Positions 1 through 13,994 of a stretch of 64,000 bases of DNA are shown here, in pieces. Location: contig NC_092572.1 in NCBI RefSeq assembly GCF_037975245.1, positions 7,643,501 to 7,707,500 of the forward strand. Reading direction: 5' to 3'. Numbering within the stretch: position 1 is the first letter of the stretch; each line of letters begins with the position of its first letter. The translations under genes were made by a program, and so were the position numbers. This DNA comes from Apostichopus japonicus. Taxonomy: Eukaryota > Echinodermata > Holothuroidea > Aspidochirotida > Stichopodidae. The notes under the pieces are model-generated. The model searched no databases. It was not told the DNA's origin and worked only from the letters and a program-made list of their open reading frames with translations.

Positions 1-55
1 TGCCACATATCTGATCAGTCTTTTGAGCGAAGTGTGTAGAGCTTGACAGAGAAAT

Positions 56-2437
56 ATGGCCGTATTGAGTAACGTTCTGAACAGCGATGGTTTACCGGCA
101 ATACTAATAGGTAAGAATTTTATTTCTAAAGGTTATATACAAACAAAATGCTATCGGTAAACAATTTGTTGCTACTAGCTTTAAAAATATAACAATAAAT
201 GAATAACAAATTACCTCTTTCTAGTTTCACAATATGGCAACTTAACATCTGATTGGCATTGTCTGTTTTGCCGAGAGAATTTGCAGTAACATGTAAAGAA
301 ACACACAACATTAACCGTCATAGTTAAATAATTCAGGATGAAATCACTTTATTTCAGAACGTTCAAATGTTAAACGAAATGTGGTGAATTATGAAGTTAG
401 ATAATCAATGCGGTTTTCTGTTCACTTAAGTTTACATTTGGTATATAATAATCACAGAATATCAACTCGTGATATTTCTGCAGGACTCTCTGCTCATGAT
501 AACAATAGAGTTCTAAGGGTGCCCCTAATAACTAGCACATTCCATGTTTTTCTTGTTTCCAATTATAGTATTACCAACAATTGAAATTGTTGGGGAAAAC
601 GTGGTTGTGAATACGGATACTAGGAGGTCACTTGCGGCCATTGAGGGTTCGGATGTTGAGATACAATGTGCTATTTTCAACACAATCCTACCGTCAAACG
701 TGACGCGGTTACAGAACGGAATTTATAACAGAACTGACACTTTTAATGACGTCACGAAACTAGAGATGAGAAATTTGACATCAAATTTGAAGTTCGAAAT
801 GAGAGTCAATATTCAAAATTTCACATGTAAAGTTAATGGCAGATATGTAGTCAACCAAGACAGTGAAATTTTAATTCATATCCAAAATCCTGAGTCAATT
901 ACACCGGACGACACATCAGGTAACAATTTAGTTCATTTGTGACTTCCATGTAATTATAGTTTGGACTCGCAACGAGATACCTCAGTGAAACGTTATTGAA
1001 GCTCGGTACAGCTTTCTTCACTGTCTCAGACAAGCAAATGCTGTATTTGATTGTTCGTTCCCTTAATCAGTGGTAATTTGGGTTACAAAGAGAATACTAA
1101 TATCAATTGTAACCGGACTTTATTATTTAAAGGAACTATGTAATTAATGAAGTGCCCTTAACACAAGAAAAAAAATACAAATCTTTTTCTTTACTCATTT
1201 AATCTATACAGGTACTGATGAAGGCAAAATGGGCGTAAATTATTTTATCGTACCAATCCTCTTTACTATATCGACCTTGACGAGTTTAGTGATGTTTTAT
1301 AAAGTTCAAAGGACGTAAATATATGCTATGATGGTATTGATATTGGAGTAATCTATTCATACTGACTAAGGAAAACAAACTACATACTTTGAAACGTCAC
1401 TGAAAACGTATTCATTTAATGAGGCAAACGAAGATTCAGAAGTAGTTTGCCACAAAATTGAGACTATATTTGTATATTTCACGTGGCCAGTATAATATTT
1501 GGAAGATTATCAAATTGCTGAACTATTTCCTGTCGCCCTTCTTGCAATTGGTAATCTTTCAAAGGAGCTGTTAGGTAAGTTTGGAGAATATAAGTAGCTT
1601 AGCATTGCAGCTTACATGACTGAGATTAATTTCAAAATAAAAACAATGTCTCAAGGGCAACCCTCTTCTGTCAATTTTGTGTATCCGAAAATAGTTAATA
1701 GCTATAAAACTACTAAAAATTCAATCCGACTTCCACATGAATTCTCCACATCTTGATAAGCATTTCCAAAATAAATTAAAACTCAATTTCTGAATAAGAA
1801 TAAACATTCCTGTTGGGAATAAACAGGTCAATATTTTGATAAAGGAAGGGAAAATGCAAGTATAATTTAATTATGCAAATTAAAAAAAAACAGAAAAGAA
1901 AAAACAAGCATAAAGATAAAACTTTAGTCAATTTTAAAAATCGGGAGCATAACGTGATGTCCATTTCATGTCTGTGCTGTTAAGGAATTGGTATATGTGA
2001 TCATAATTCACAAGCTGTATTATTTTTTTAGGGCTTAGATCGCAGAGGATGGGAACTACAGAGAAAACAAAGTAAGTCACTTCAACTTCCTTATCTGAGC
2101 AGTAAACACATATTAAAATTAACATGAAGTGTCCAAATGAAGTTACATCAGCTATACTTGGGATTTGTGTACAAATGTATGCTTCTTATTTCACAGAAAG
2201 AGTAACATATTTTGTCTTCATATTATCGCATTTCTAAGATTTATGTTTCTTTTCTCCGTTTGAAGTTTCCGCATACTGAAGTTTTCATGAAGCCCATTAG
2301 TAATAGTCAATATTTAGTTAATTTAGAAAACCGCAACTGTTCTATTGATCTTATTTCAAGCATCACAACAACAACATTTGAAACAATCAACATGAGTGAA
2401 GAAGTACAATATGAATCTCCAGACGATATGGTTGGTG
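56..2437 (+). pseudogene. Ig receptor copy 1, 5' part (Ig, TM, tyrosine tail)
   Basis: First five exons of an Ig-type membrane receptor. Exons by splice sites and phase: 56-110 (ATG at 56, short leader), 569-919 (Ig domain with QCAIFN and FTCKVNG cysteines), 1212-1310 (membrane span, IVPILFTISTLTSL), 2032-2071 (basic juxtamembrane) and 2361-2437 (tail with VQYESPDD). Each exon has a counterpart at 15643-17820, and the exon order matches the receptor at 36208-45831. The usual Ig tryptophan is Arg here (NVTRLQ, against NVTWLQ in copy 2). The donor after the membrane exon reads GG at 1311-1312, where copy 2 has GT. Reading on, or using the next GT, ends the protein a few residues after the span. 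No kinase exons follow; V-ATPase-related sequence begins near 2530. Could still make a short-tailed membrane Ig protein. Fairly sure of family, unsure of expression. Confidence 0.72.
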
Positions 2438-2529
2438 GTAAGTTCCGTTTTCCTTCTAAAATCTGCTGATTTATAAATTCCTTACGATCAGAGTTGTGGG
2501 AAGGTCGATGATAACTATAATTCCTATAT

Positions 2530-2830
2530 AAGACCTGTATTACTGCATCATCAGCAAATATTATCAGGCTGCTCTAATAAGCCTATCAACAGTCACTGAT
2601 GTGTATTTTAATTCTAGAAAAATGGCAGAAAGAAACTTGCTTTTAACCAGCAGTTGTCCTGCGTTGTTATTAAATGGCTAACATTGTGAAACTTTAGACA
2701 TCAAAATGTTACATCCTAGACAGAAGTGTAGACATATATTATAATATATGTACATACGCAAAGATAATGTGGCTAGCAACCAAAGTGGTTACCAGATGAT
2801 CCCTAATTATATGCACATCATTCACTGTTC
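2530..2830. repeat. Segment E, copy of V-ATPase-A intron sequence
   Basis: Closely matches 62460-62760 in the same orientation (shared stretch ctgtattactgcatcatcag and the sequence around it). At the other locus this block lies directly beside the V-ATPase-A exon at 62809-62931. Here it is separated from the matching exon (6817-6939) by about 4 kb. It marks the breakpoint where receptor copy 1 is replaced by V-ATPase-derived sequence. Confidence 0.75.
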
Positions 2831-3072
2831 ACTACATATTGTCTGTTTTTATGTTAACTTATATTTAGTCTAAGTTTAATATTTTCTTTGTCTTTCATTG
2901 TATTGTTCTTACTAGCCTCATTTGTTTCTTTTTTGTGTGTAACATTGTGTATTCTGACCGACCCATGTAAAACTACATAGGTAAAGACTATTGAGCAGAT
3001 CACAATAAGTAATGCTGTAAACATTAACTATTGCGTGACACTAACAGTAGAACAGGAAATCCTAGTACTGTA

Positions 3073-3405
<333 letters not shown>

Positions 3406-4255
3406 CATATACGACATTTATATAGCGCCTTATTCAATTAAAAAATTGCTCTAAAGCGCCTCACAACAAAAGGTAAAAATTTGTTAAAAGTATAACAGTT
3501 AAAAAGGTTTTTAAAGATAAGATTGTATAGAAAATATATGATAGAAATGTTAAAAATGAAAAAGAAAAAATATGACTAAAATACAATATTAACACCTGAA
3601 TTAAGTATGTACAGCAAGTATAATAATAGGTAAATTAATCTGTGTTGGCAGCTCTGAAAAACAGTGTTTTAAGTAATTTCTTGAATTTCGTTAAGTCTAT
3701 ATTAATATTGCACATGTCCTGGGGTAAGTTATTCCATAAAGTGGCAGCAGTGTAATCAAAACGTTTAAATTCATATGTTGATGATCGGGTAGAAGGCACA
3801 CTAAGTAAATTTTTATTCATTGAGCGTAAGGATCTAGGCGGAATAAAAGGTATGGTCTCATTGGTGATGTAACTAGGGGTCAACTGATTAAGAGCCTTAA
3901 AGGTAAAAGAATTTTAAATTTTGATCTAAATCGTACAGGTAACCAATGTAGTTCATACAGTACAGGAGATATATGGTTGCGACGATGAGTTCTAGATATA
4001 AAGCGAGCTGCACAATTTTGTGTGCGTTGTAGGCGGTTTGTTAGAGACTGTGATATACCAAATAGTAAAGAATTGCAATAATCGAAGCGAGAGGTAACGA
4101 GGGATTGAACCAGTATTTTACCTGCATCAGTTGTAATGAAATCTCTTATTCTACCTATATTACGAATATGGAAATAGCAAGAATTGATAATATGACTAAC
4201 TTGGGTCTCCATGGTAAGATTAGAGTCAAAGTAAACTGCTAAATTCTTAACAATA
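3406..4255 (-). mobile_element. 5'-truncated non-LTR retrotransposon (LINE) 3' end
   Basis: Minus-strand remnant of a LINE reverse transcriptase C-terminus and 3' UTR. Frame 4212-3880 has the landmarks FDYCNSLLFG, RLQRTQNCAARFI and LHWLPVRFR; frame 3883-3635 continues with TPSYITN, PPRSLRS, LWNNLPQ and FKKLLKTLFF. These are typical of CR1/L2/Jockey-like elements. A one-base frameshift near 3880 separates the two frames. The 3' UTR ends with GCGCTATATAAATG-type sequence and then the ATT tract. Only the C-terminal part remains, so it is a dead 5'-truncated copy. The clade is not certain. Confidence 0.85.
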
Positions 4256-4734
4256 GATGCAGAATAAATGAAAATAAATGAAATTACATAATTTTTTAAC
4301 TTATCTTAATCTTTCCTCAAAGTTGATAGCCAATCTGTTTTCAGTTTCTATTATAGGCCTTAAATTTCTCTTCAAATGCTGTTATATTAGAAAGTGAAAC
4401 TTGGAAAGAAACTCAAATCCACCTCCATCAGCCATCTGGAGCTATTTGGACTCAGTTTAAAAAAAAAAATGTTTTTAACAACTTGAAGCTAACTTAAGTT
4501 GTGGATGCAGCGTAGGCAGAAATTATCCTCTGACGCAAAAAGTCAGGAAGAAAACATATGAAATAGACAATGTCATGGTCTATATTTACAAGTTTCATGA
4601 ACTGAAAAAGTTATTGTGTTGAAGGTTATTACAATGTAAAACTTATATTGAAAAAGATATATTCCAAACTGCTAGTTGAATATACCATCTTAATATCCAA
4701 CCCCTAACTAGAGATATGGTTCATTATAATATAA

Positions 4735-5120
4735 TTATATATAATATATAATTTTAGGTTTACAGTCTTGTACACGGCCAAGGCCCTCTCACACGACTTT
4801 AGAACTTAAGCGTGGTAATTGGTAACTTGTCACACCTACACACCAAAGTGTGCACAATTCAATCAATCTCTCCTGGGGCACCACAGTGCACCACAGCCAC
4901 GTGTCCCCCGGGGGATTTCCCATAGGATGCAGCCACAAACCGGCGCAAACAACTATATTTACAAGTTACCTCACAAGTCCCCATTTATACACCTGGGTGA
5001 AGAGAGGCAATGGAGATAAAGCGCCTTGCCCATGGACACAACGTAATGATCTGGCCAGGGCTCGAACCTGTAATCCTTAGATCACAAGTCCACTGCCTTC
5101 ACCACTTGACCACAACGCCC
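4735..5120 (-). mobile_element. tRNA-derived SINE
   Basis: On the minus strand the head near 5120 has an A-box-like GTGGTCAAGTGG (5102-5113) and a B-box GGTTCGAGCC (5059-5068), spaced as in a tRNA-type RNA polymerase III promoter. A GC-richer, unrelated body of about 270 bp follows, then an AT-rich tail around 4735-4760. Small open frames inside it are chance. It lies in V-ATPase-derived intron-like sequence. No clear target-site duplication seen. Confidence 0.75.
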
Positions 5121-6009
5121 TCGAATGTAACCTATTTTTCCTTGCTAACTCTTCAACTACTCCAGGAAAAAAAAACCTTTATGATGCCATTATGATCTTC
5201 TTGTTGGTTTAAATTCTTTAAACCTGATTCATTTGGAATGTCGCTTAGCTATTAAAGTTATGTGTGCTTAAGAATGTTATTCAATGTACCTTTTTTTTGT
5301 AGAAATATTCTTTAACTTTTGTGAATAAATTATTGACAAGTTACAAAGAAAAACAAGGAAATGTTCAGCTTAATTGTCCTGATGACATAAACCATTCTGC
5401 TGTTGCCAGATGCAATTTACAAAAAAAATATTACAAAATTCATATTTTACAAAATGCCATGAGTATGTAATTTCGGCCTATAGGTTCAGAAATCGTCCAG
5501 TCATTTTGCAAAGCAAATCATTTTCAGAGACCAAAACTTATTTAATGGTCTGTTTGACTATTCACTTACAAACCAATGTGAGGTTCATACAAGTGGTACT
5601 TGCACTGACTTTGGTCATTTTGTTTATTTTGTTTTGTTTTATTGTTTGCTTTTTGATACCAAAACCTCATTTACATGGTGCAGATATTTAGCATTACTAT
5701 ACAGTCAGTTTTCAATGCAAAAATTGAAGAACCAGAAAAGCAAACTGCCTTAGTGATTCCTTGCCATATTTCATCCTAATTTAGAATATTTAATGTAAAG
5801 CTGCAGTAAATGTGTTTAAGTACTAAACACTGCTAACTTCAAGTGATTCAGCGCAAAGTTCTTAAACTCATGTAGTGCTTAAATCCTTCAGGAATATTGT
5901 ATTACATTAGCAAAAAGGGAAGAAATAGCCCCCATAGTAGTCAAACTTCAGAACCCCTCTGCAGAGAATAACGAATGCCTTTTTTTGCCAACACACATAC
6001 AACTTTTCA

Positions 6010-6610
6010 ACCAGTGTAATTTTCTTTTGTGTGCAACATGTTAGAATATAAATTTGAATGTCAAGTTAACTCTAAAGAACCTGTTATACAGGAACCTTAC
6101 TTCACACATAATTTCATGTATAAGTCAATTACTTTCAATGCCATATATCCATTATTATTATAATTATTACTTTCACAATCATTCTTAAGAAGGACTTCCA
6201 CGAAGGCTCAATTGTATTGCCACTCAGAACAAAATGAGACTGAATTGTGACTACACAATGCAATCCCATAGTACTCATACTGAGGAGGTTACTAGAACAT
6301 ATTTTACAAACACTTGTTAATAACTGACAACACTTTGAGGGTAACAACTTTAATCAAATAGCAAGGTTTGAAATGTCCTCTTGAGTTTGTACACACATTA
6401 AATAAAACATGGTTCCTTTCTTTACATTTCCAAAGTTGCTGACAAATATTAACCTTTCTTAACTGTAATGTTAATAACCTTGGAATGAAACAAGCATATA
6501 TATTCTATTCATTGACACAAATTGAAGATAAAAAAGAAGTTACTGATTAATTTATTTTTATCCCCCTCTCCTTTAAAGGTAACTTTTTGCATAAAGTTAA
6601 TTTCGATGCA
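6010..6610. repeat. Segment C, paralogous to 12230-12810
   Basis: About 600 bp alignable to 12230-12810 in the same orientation, with many substitutions and small indels (shared landmark ttgtacacacattaaataaa). Neither copy has a credible reading frame. Since one copy flanks a V-ATPase-A exon, both are probably V-ATPase-A intron sequence. Confidence 0.7.
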
Positions 6611-6816
6611 CTGTAAAATGTTTACACATGTATCTCTGTTGTCGGACTATCCCAGGGAAGGAGATAGCATATTATATTTAAAGTTGAATAAATTAAAAAC
6701 CGAAGTAGCTAAAGAAAGATTACTAGCACTAAATAATATGTTTTTCTCCTGGGCTATTAAGACAAATTCAAGACTAAAATTCATTCTGTAAGTGACCTCG
6801 TAGCAGTTAAGCATAC

Positions 6817-6939
6817 CAGTAGACATTTCGGCAAGACGTCCAGAAATTTTCCTTAGAGCTTAAGCCCATCTGGATGTGGAATCGGCCATCATTGAAACGT
6901 TGTAACCCATATCACGGAAATACTCAGACAAAGTGATGC
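6817..6939 (-). pseudogene. ATP6V1A: V-ATPase subunit A exon, dead copy
   Basis: A 123-nt exon on the minus strand bounded by AG and GT. It encodes the conserved block with [21 protein letters not shown], followed by ALR.ISGRLAEM of the catalytic A subunit of the vacuolar proton pump. The codon after SRWA is TAA where the family has Glu (GAA), and the next conserved Glu is Lys. It is therefore a pseudogene exon. The paralogous exon at 62809-62931 keeps the frame but has other damage. Flanking intron DNA (6940-7975) also matches 62932-64000. Confidence 0.88.
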
Positions 6940-7424
6940 CTAATAGGAGTGATTTTAGAAAGAAAAACACATCATTGATGCATGTTAGCTACGATACAGG
7001 GGAAAATCACTAGCTAAAGTATTCATCTCTTAAAAAAAGATTGGTTTAGTTAATGTAGATCATACACAATCCATATAGTTAGCAGTATAGGTCACAATAA
7101 GTTTTGTTTTCTTCAAAGTTTTATCTGTTAAACACAACTGGCTTATTCATTGATGTATCCAAATTTTGAAGTATAAATATTGCATGTAGATTTTGAAGAA
7201 GAACAACATAAACATTTGTTAGTGTGTGCTTCTAGAATACCACACCTGTTAACTTCAAGTTCACCTGAGGTACAAGTAATATCAAATTAACACTTTTTGA
7301 CACTCTTTGAGCATTAAAAAAATCAATTTTCATCTGGAATACTCTCTTAACATCAAGGCAAAGAAACAAAATCTTGGGTTTTCCTTGTTTGAAACATAGT
7401 GATTTTCACTATTGACACACATTG

Positions 7425-7830
7425 AGGGCTCCTATGCAGAATGTCTCTACTATTGATTAAAAAACTCCACACTGCACGTGACCTCAAAATCCACTTCATC
7501 AAATCTGTTACTTCCTGTTTTGTTGGTGCAAACAAAAAGAGGGCGCTATAAAGAAAATCATTAAAATCTCTGTGTACTTGTACCAATTGGATGACCGGTT
7601 GGAAGTATTCTGAGCAATATCAAACAGCTATTTTGAGAGCTCCTATGCAGAATGTGTCTACTATTGATAACAAAACGTCACACTGCACATGACCTCAAAA
7701 TCAACTTCATCAAATCTATTAATTCCTGTTTCGTTGTTGCAAATACAGTGAGCGCACTAATGCGCATCTTATTGTAATTGTACCAATTGGATGACCAGTT
7801 GCAATTATTATGAGCAATATGCAAGCAGCT
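7425..7830. repeat. Tandem dimer of a ~205-bp unit
   Basis: Two head-to-tail units, each with gagggctcctatgcagaatg or close to it, then tgacctcaaaatc and ttgtaccaattggatgacc. The same dimer is present at 63465-63870, so the duplication predates the copying of this V-ATPase-A intron. Confidence 0.8.
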
Positions 7831-7979
7831 ATAGATACAAAGAACGTGCATTGAAACAGTATCTTAAAACTAGCAAAATGAGACACTTTTGTAATATTGC
7901 TCAATAATTCTCTTACAACAGCTTTTCTGTGTGCTTGAGCAAAACTGAGTAAGCTCTAATTGTTTTAATTTTAGTTCAA

Positions 7980-8990
7980 CAAATTATACCATTCATCTAA
8001 TATTTGCACTCTTCACAGAATATTTTTTTTTCAGTTTTGTCATAGTTTCCCCAAACCTACCAATTATTTATCTATTACTGGAATGAACAATTTCAATCTA
8101 TCACACTAAAATTCCCAACTAGATTTTTGTTTTATATATTAATGAATTTTTTTATTATAAGCAAGTAATTATCAATTTTCAACATTTTATTTCCCAGACA
8201 AAATAAACTGATAGCATTAAAAACATATACAAATAACTGGAGAAACCTTCAATCCGTTCCCCCTTACTCTTTGAAATACAAACTTGATAACCATGACAAA
8301 AATTTACGCATTAAATTCTCAACGTGTGTTGCCAAATTTTAACTTCGACCTTTCCAGCTTACTGCCCTAACAGCTAAGTGAGATGCGATTTTAATATTAA
8401 TAATCATTCTTTTTATTAAGTTATCTGTCGTTGAACATTTTGAGATGAATAAAATTCGCCAGGTTTTTTAACGAGTCCGGAGATTCTTCAAACTTAAATC
8501 AATATTGGCAAGCGCCGCCCAACAGATCTTGCGCCAAGCAAATATATCTGTTTTGTTTACGACCGTTAGGATAAGCTTACTTTCACTTTTGTGGTAAACT
8601 TTTGTTGGGTCAACTCTCTTTTTTGGGGTAAAAAAAGTAGACGATACGAGTAATGAAGATGCTGATATGGGCGGTTGCAGTGATTTTACGGTAAATCGTT
8701 CTCGCCATAAGGGAAACAGAAAATAGATTCCCGTTTTCACATTGCGACAGCTTTTCTCTATTAAACCCACCTGGTCAGGAGTGCATTCGGAATAAGAAAC
8801 ATTGAATCTGCTTAGGAAGTTTGTTTTCCGAAATTCATCAACAAAAGGAAGTATGCAGAAAGTGATAAGACTCACACCTGAAGTCACGTTTACAATTTAA
8901 ATAGTATGTCTGGTTGAGAAGAGGATGCATTCACAAAACAAGGCCAGAGATTTCACGAAAATCGGATAAGGTATCTTTCTCAAGTTTCCT
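7980..8990. other. Gene-free stretch
   Basis: No recognisable gene. A 139-codon minus-strand open frame (8887-8468) has no family signature, no splice context and no paralogous counterpart. Treated as unexplained sequence. Confidence 0.4.
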
Positions 8991-8996
8991 ATTTAT

Positions 8997-9165
8997 TTAG
9001 CTCACCTGTGTAAATAGAAGCTTTCCATATCAGCTACAGGATGTTAGAGGTGTTGGCTACTAGTGCAGATAACTTAATCAAGTTTTATCTTTGTTTAGCT
9101 CACCTGTGTAAATATACACTTTTCTGGCAGCTACAGGCATGTTAGAGGTGTTGGTTACTAGTGTT
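8997..9165. repeat. Short tandem duplication, ~100-bp unit
   Basis: Two units beginning ttagctcacctgtgtaaata at about 8997 and 9097, each followed by gctacagg, atgttagaggtgttgg and tactagtg. Divergence is about 10-15 percent by eye. Confidence 0.7.
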
Positions 9166-9289
9166 GTCCTCGTATGCTTAAAAAAAACTAAAGACACGGA
9201 CACGTATATAGATCTAAGAGAAGGCAGATATTGTGCTGCTGCAATTCCGTTACTTATTATTAAAAGATGAAGAAAGTACTACTAACTCT

Positions 9290-9510
9290 TATCACCATGT
9301 AATAGTACTATACTGTATAATACAATATATGCTATAAATGATAAAATAATGCTTATTAATACACACCTTTAAAATATCATATATATTCTCTTCTTTATAT
9401 ATGTACATATACTACAAAATCTATACTTTATACTATACAAAATACATTATATATACTATATTTTATACTGTAATATACTATGTACTATACACTATATACT
9501 ATACTATGTT
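9290..9510. repeat. AT-rich TATACTA-type simple sequence
   Basis: Degenerate tatactatac/atatac repeats. A similar tract at 51640-52080 also lies next to the V-ATPase minisatellite, so the two may be homologous. Confidence 0.5.
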
Positions 9511-9704
9511 ACTCTTTATAAAAATACTTATAGATCCAAGTTAGGGAAATATCAAAGCAAAATTAGGTTAAGTTCTTGAGCGTTGGAAAGATGATTTAAG
9601 TTGAAGCAAAAATATCACACCAAAAGTACATAACAAATTATCCATGTGCCTTTTTACATTAAGCAATTAAACTACTGAGATGCTATATATGTTATATATT
9701 ATAT

Positions 9705-10105
9705 GCCAATGATTTGAAACGTATCTTACTTAAAGCTCATACTACTGAGTTCATACATATCTTTTATTTAACCTTAATATTTCTGAGCTGACACATATCT
9801 TACCATCAAATTCATACTACTGAGTTGATACACACACTACTTTTAACTTTATACTTCTGAGATGATACATATCGTACCTTAATCTTTCTATTACTGAGTT
9901 GATACATATCTTATACCTTTTACTACATACTACTGAGCTGACACATATGTTACCATCAACTTCATATCACTGAGTTGATACATGTCTTACGTTAACCTTC
10001 ATACTACTGAGTTGATACATACATAACCTTTATTTTCATAGTTCTAACTTGATACATATCTTACCTTTAATCACCTGCTACTGAGTTCATACATGTTTTA
10101 CCTTG
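9705..10105 (-). repeat. 37-bp minisatellite of V-ATPase-A exon end plus splice donor (array 1)
   Basis: About 10 diverged units of about 37 bp. On the minus strand the unit reads CTCAGTAGTATGAAGTTTAA followed by GGTAAGATATGTATCAA. That codes LSSMKFK and then a GTAAGA 5' splice site. It is homologous to the array at 52370-52998, where the same sequence is the end of a V-ATPase subunit A exon. Here the exon body is missing; segment B follows directly. Confidence 0.8.
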
Positions 10106-10340
10106 CTATGTACATGAAATCAACTATGAAACACTTAAACATACTATTAACTTTTATTATCTTCAATTCAATAAACAAATTAAACTGATCATGAGTACTT
10201 AATTACTTGCTTGTTTTCTTTTTAATAAACAAATGAAATATATTACAACTATTTCATTTAATATAAAAAATGCTTAATTCACTAACTTCCCTAAATAGTA
10301 AATATGTGACCTATCAACTGAACTGTTTGCTAAAATATAT
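10105..10340. repeat. Segment B, copy 1
   Basis: Matches 11660-11890 and 53880-54120 (shared words ttcaataaacaaattaa, tttcttttta, atcaactgaactgttt). V-ATPase-A intron-derived by position beside the minisatellite. Confidence 0.7.
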
Positions 10341-10558
10341 TTCGATAATGTCACAGACGTGGTTTTTTTTACAGCAATTGAGTTTACCCTAACAATTATA
10401 ATTGTACAGATTGTTGAAGAAGGTGATTGAACGAGAATTATATTTGTTCGAAAAATAAAACTACGCCATCATTCCATTTCTTGTCTACCTCGTTACGTAG
10501 GCTACATTTTTTATGCTTTAGCAGCTGCCATTACATAACTTATTAAAAAAAGTTAAAG

Positions 10559-11890
<1,332 letters not shown>

Positions 11891-12229
11891 TTTGCAAAAA
11901 TATATGTTTTGTTTTCTAATCTACCTTATTTACTTCATGCATCTATTTATTTGTGCTTTATCTTGTGTTAACCATCCACATGATTACACTGAGTATGCTG
12001 TAAATACTCACAGCGATGACTTCCTCTCAGCAAAATATCATAATCTCTTCTTTGCGGGTATACTCTCAGGAATTGCCAAACTAACCAACCTATTTGTTTA
12101 TACGTTATAGACCCTGAGCCTTATTCATTGTCAATTACCTTTGTTTCTCTGCATCTTTGTTATTTCAGTAGTTTGTTTTTTCTGTCATATGCACTTATGT
12201 TAATCACGTATACAAGACACATGTGTAAT

Positions 12230-12810
12230 TTGCTTTTGTGTTTATGTTAGAACATACATTTGAATATCAAATATAACTTAACGCCAAAGAATATGATATA
12301 AGGGAACCTTACTTCATATCAAATAAGTCTAGAGTCATCAATAATTAATACTTAATTAGCATTTCTTTCATTGCCCTGTATCCACGAGTACTATTACTTT
12401 CACATTTTTTATTAAGAATGACTTCACTCCTGGCTTAATTATATTGTCACTCAGAACACAATGTAACAGAATTGTTTCTGCACATCCCATAACACTCTAA
12501 TTGAGGAGGTTAATAGAAAATATTTACAGACACTTGTGAATACTTACAACACATTGAGGGTAGTTTAACAAGTTCCATCGAAAAGTAAATTTAAAATTAC
12601 CTCTTGGGGTTGTACACACATTAAATAAACATTGCTCCTTTCTTTTCATTTCCAAATTGCTAACAAAAATTAATATTTTTTAACTGCAATGTTAACATCT
12701 TGCAAATATATTCTATCCATTGCCAATTTGAAGATAAACCAAGAACTAATCAATTTATTTAAACCCTTATCTTTTAAAAGGTGACGATTTGCATAAAATT
12801 AAATTTGAAA
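12230..12810. repeat. Segment C', paralogous to 6010-6610
   Basis: Same-orientation match to 6010-6610 (shared gaggaggtta, cacattaaataaa). No open frame of note. Confidence 0.7.
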
Positions 12811-13990
12811 TTTGTAGAATTTTAACACATCTCTGCTATCAATCCAGGAAGTAGTTGTTAACCACTTCTTTTTGTTTTGAGAAGTTTACTTTCAATGTCC
12901 CACCAGGCTCATCCTTTAAAGTGGTTGGACTACTTAGACTTACCAAACACAGACAATTGGTTCAGTTCTTCTGAAAAAAATGTAAGAGCCCAAGGAAACC
13001 ATGTGACAAGTTATGACATCACAGAAACATGTTTACAATGTACTACAGATTAATAATGAGGCCATATGCTACCGGGACATTTAAATGTAAAGATCAATAT
13101 GAATAGCACTGACGTTTCGTATGACAACCCAAAACATTATGGTGTACTGTATGTATAAACTGATTAACAACTATCAGTGCGATTGAAATTCTCCTTCTTT
13201 AAAGTTTGCTTTATACTCCCATGAAAAGAAACCGAGAATCGAACTTTAGAGATACAATTCGTCAGCTCTTACTTAGCATGGAAGACATCGCTGAATCAAA
13301 GAAAAGTGAGAGCTTTGTGAATGTCCGTATAGTAACAAGATGGTACTAAGTAAAGAGTAGGTGGAACCATTTACATTGAATAACTAGAAAGATTTTATTC
13401 AACTAACTATAGAAGACAACATTTTAAAACAAATAAACTATTACTATTAACATATGAGAAATATTAAAGACGTAAAGTTAAATTTGAAAACATAGTATGT
13501 ACATTATTTGAACATCAATAGAGATATATTCAAGGCAGTAATCATCGTATGCAACGACCGACAACGTATCTTCTTTTCACATTTATTGTAAATATTGAAC
13601 GTAACTTACTTGGATTTCGAATCATACTTTCTCTTAGACCCAGAGAAAGGCAGAACTAACGGATCTGTTATGCAAGTTTTTAATACATTTTATGCTGAGA
13701 AGTTGACAACTTGTTGAAAGACTATAATAATAGCGCAAATTCAATGGTCTTTGAAAATGTTAAGGAAAGGCTTCATTTTAAATCATTTCCAGTTTTTTAA
13801 CATAAGATATTCTCCTCTCTCTGGTTGGAAGTTTGGTATGCGAAGGTCAAGAGGAGATATCTTCTCACAGTAATAAACTGCAAACTAAACAGAATAGGAA
13901 TTTAATACATTGATAAAGCAATGCATTGTATTTTTTTCTGAAAATATCAATTTAGAAAACACAATATTAAAAAAAAAAATTGAAGATACA
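12811..13990. other. Gene-free stretch
   Basis: AT-rich sequence with no recognised gene, repeat array or terminal inverted repeats. It separates V-ATPase-derived DNA from the NACHT pseudogene. Confidence 0.4.
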
Positions 13991-13994
13991 GGGT

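Noticed and set aside
8468-8887. 139-codon minus-strand open frame
   Set aside because: No recognisable domain, no splice context or paralogous copy in the window; compatible with chance.
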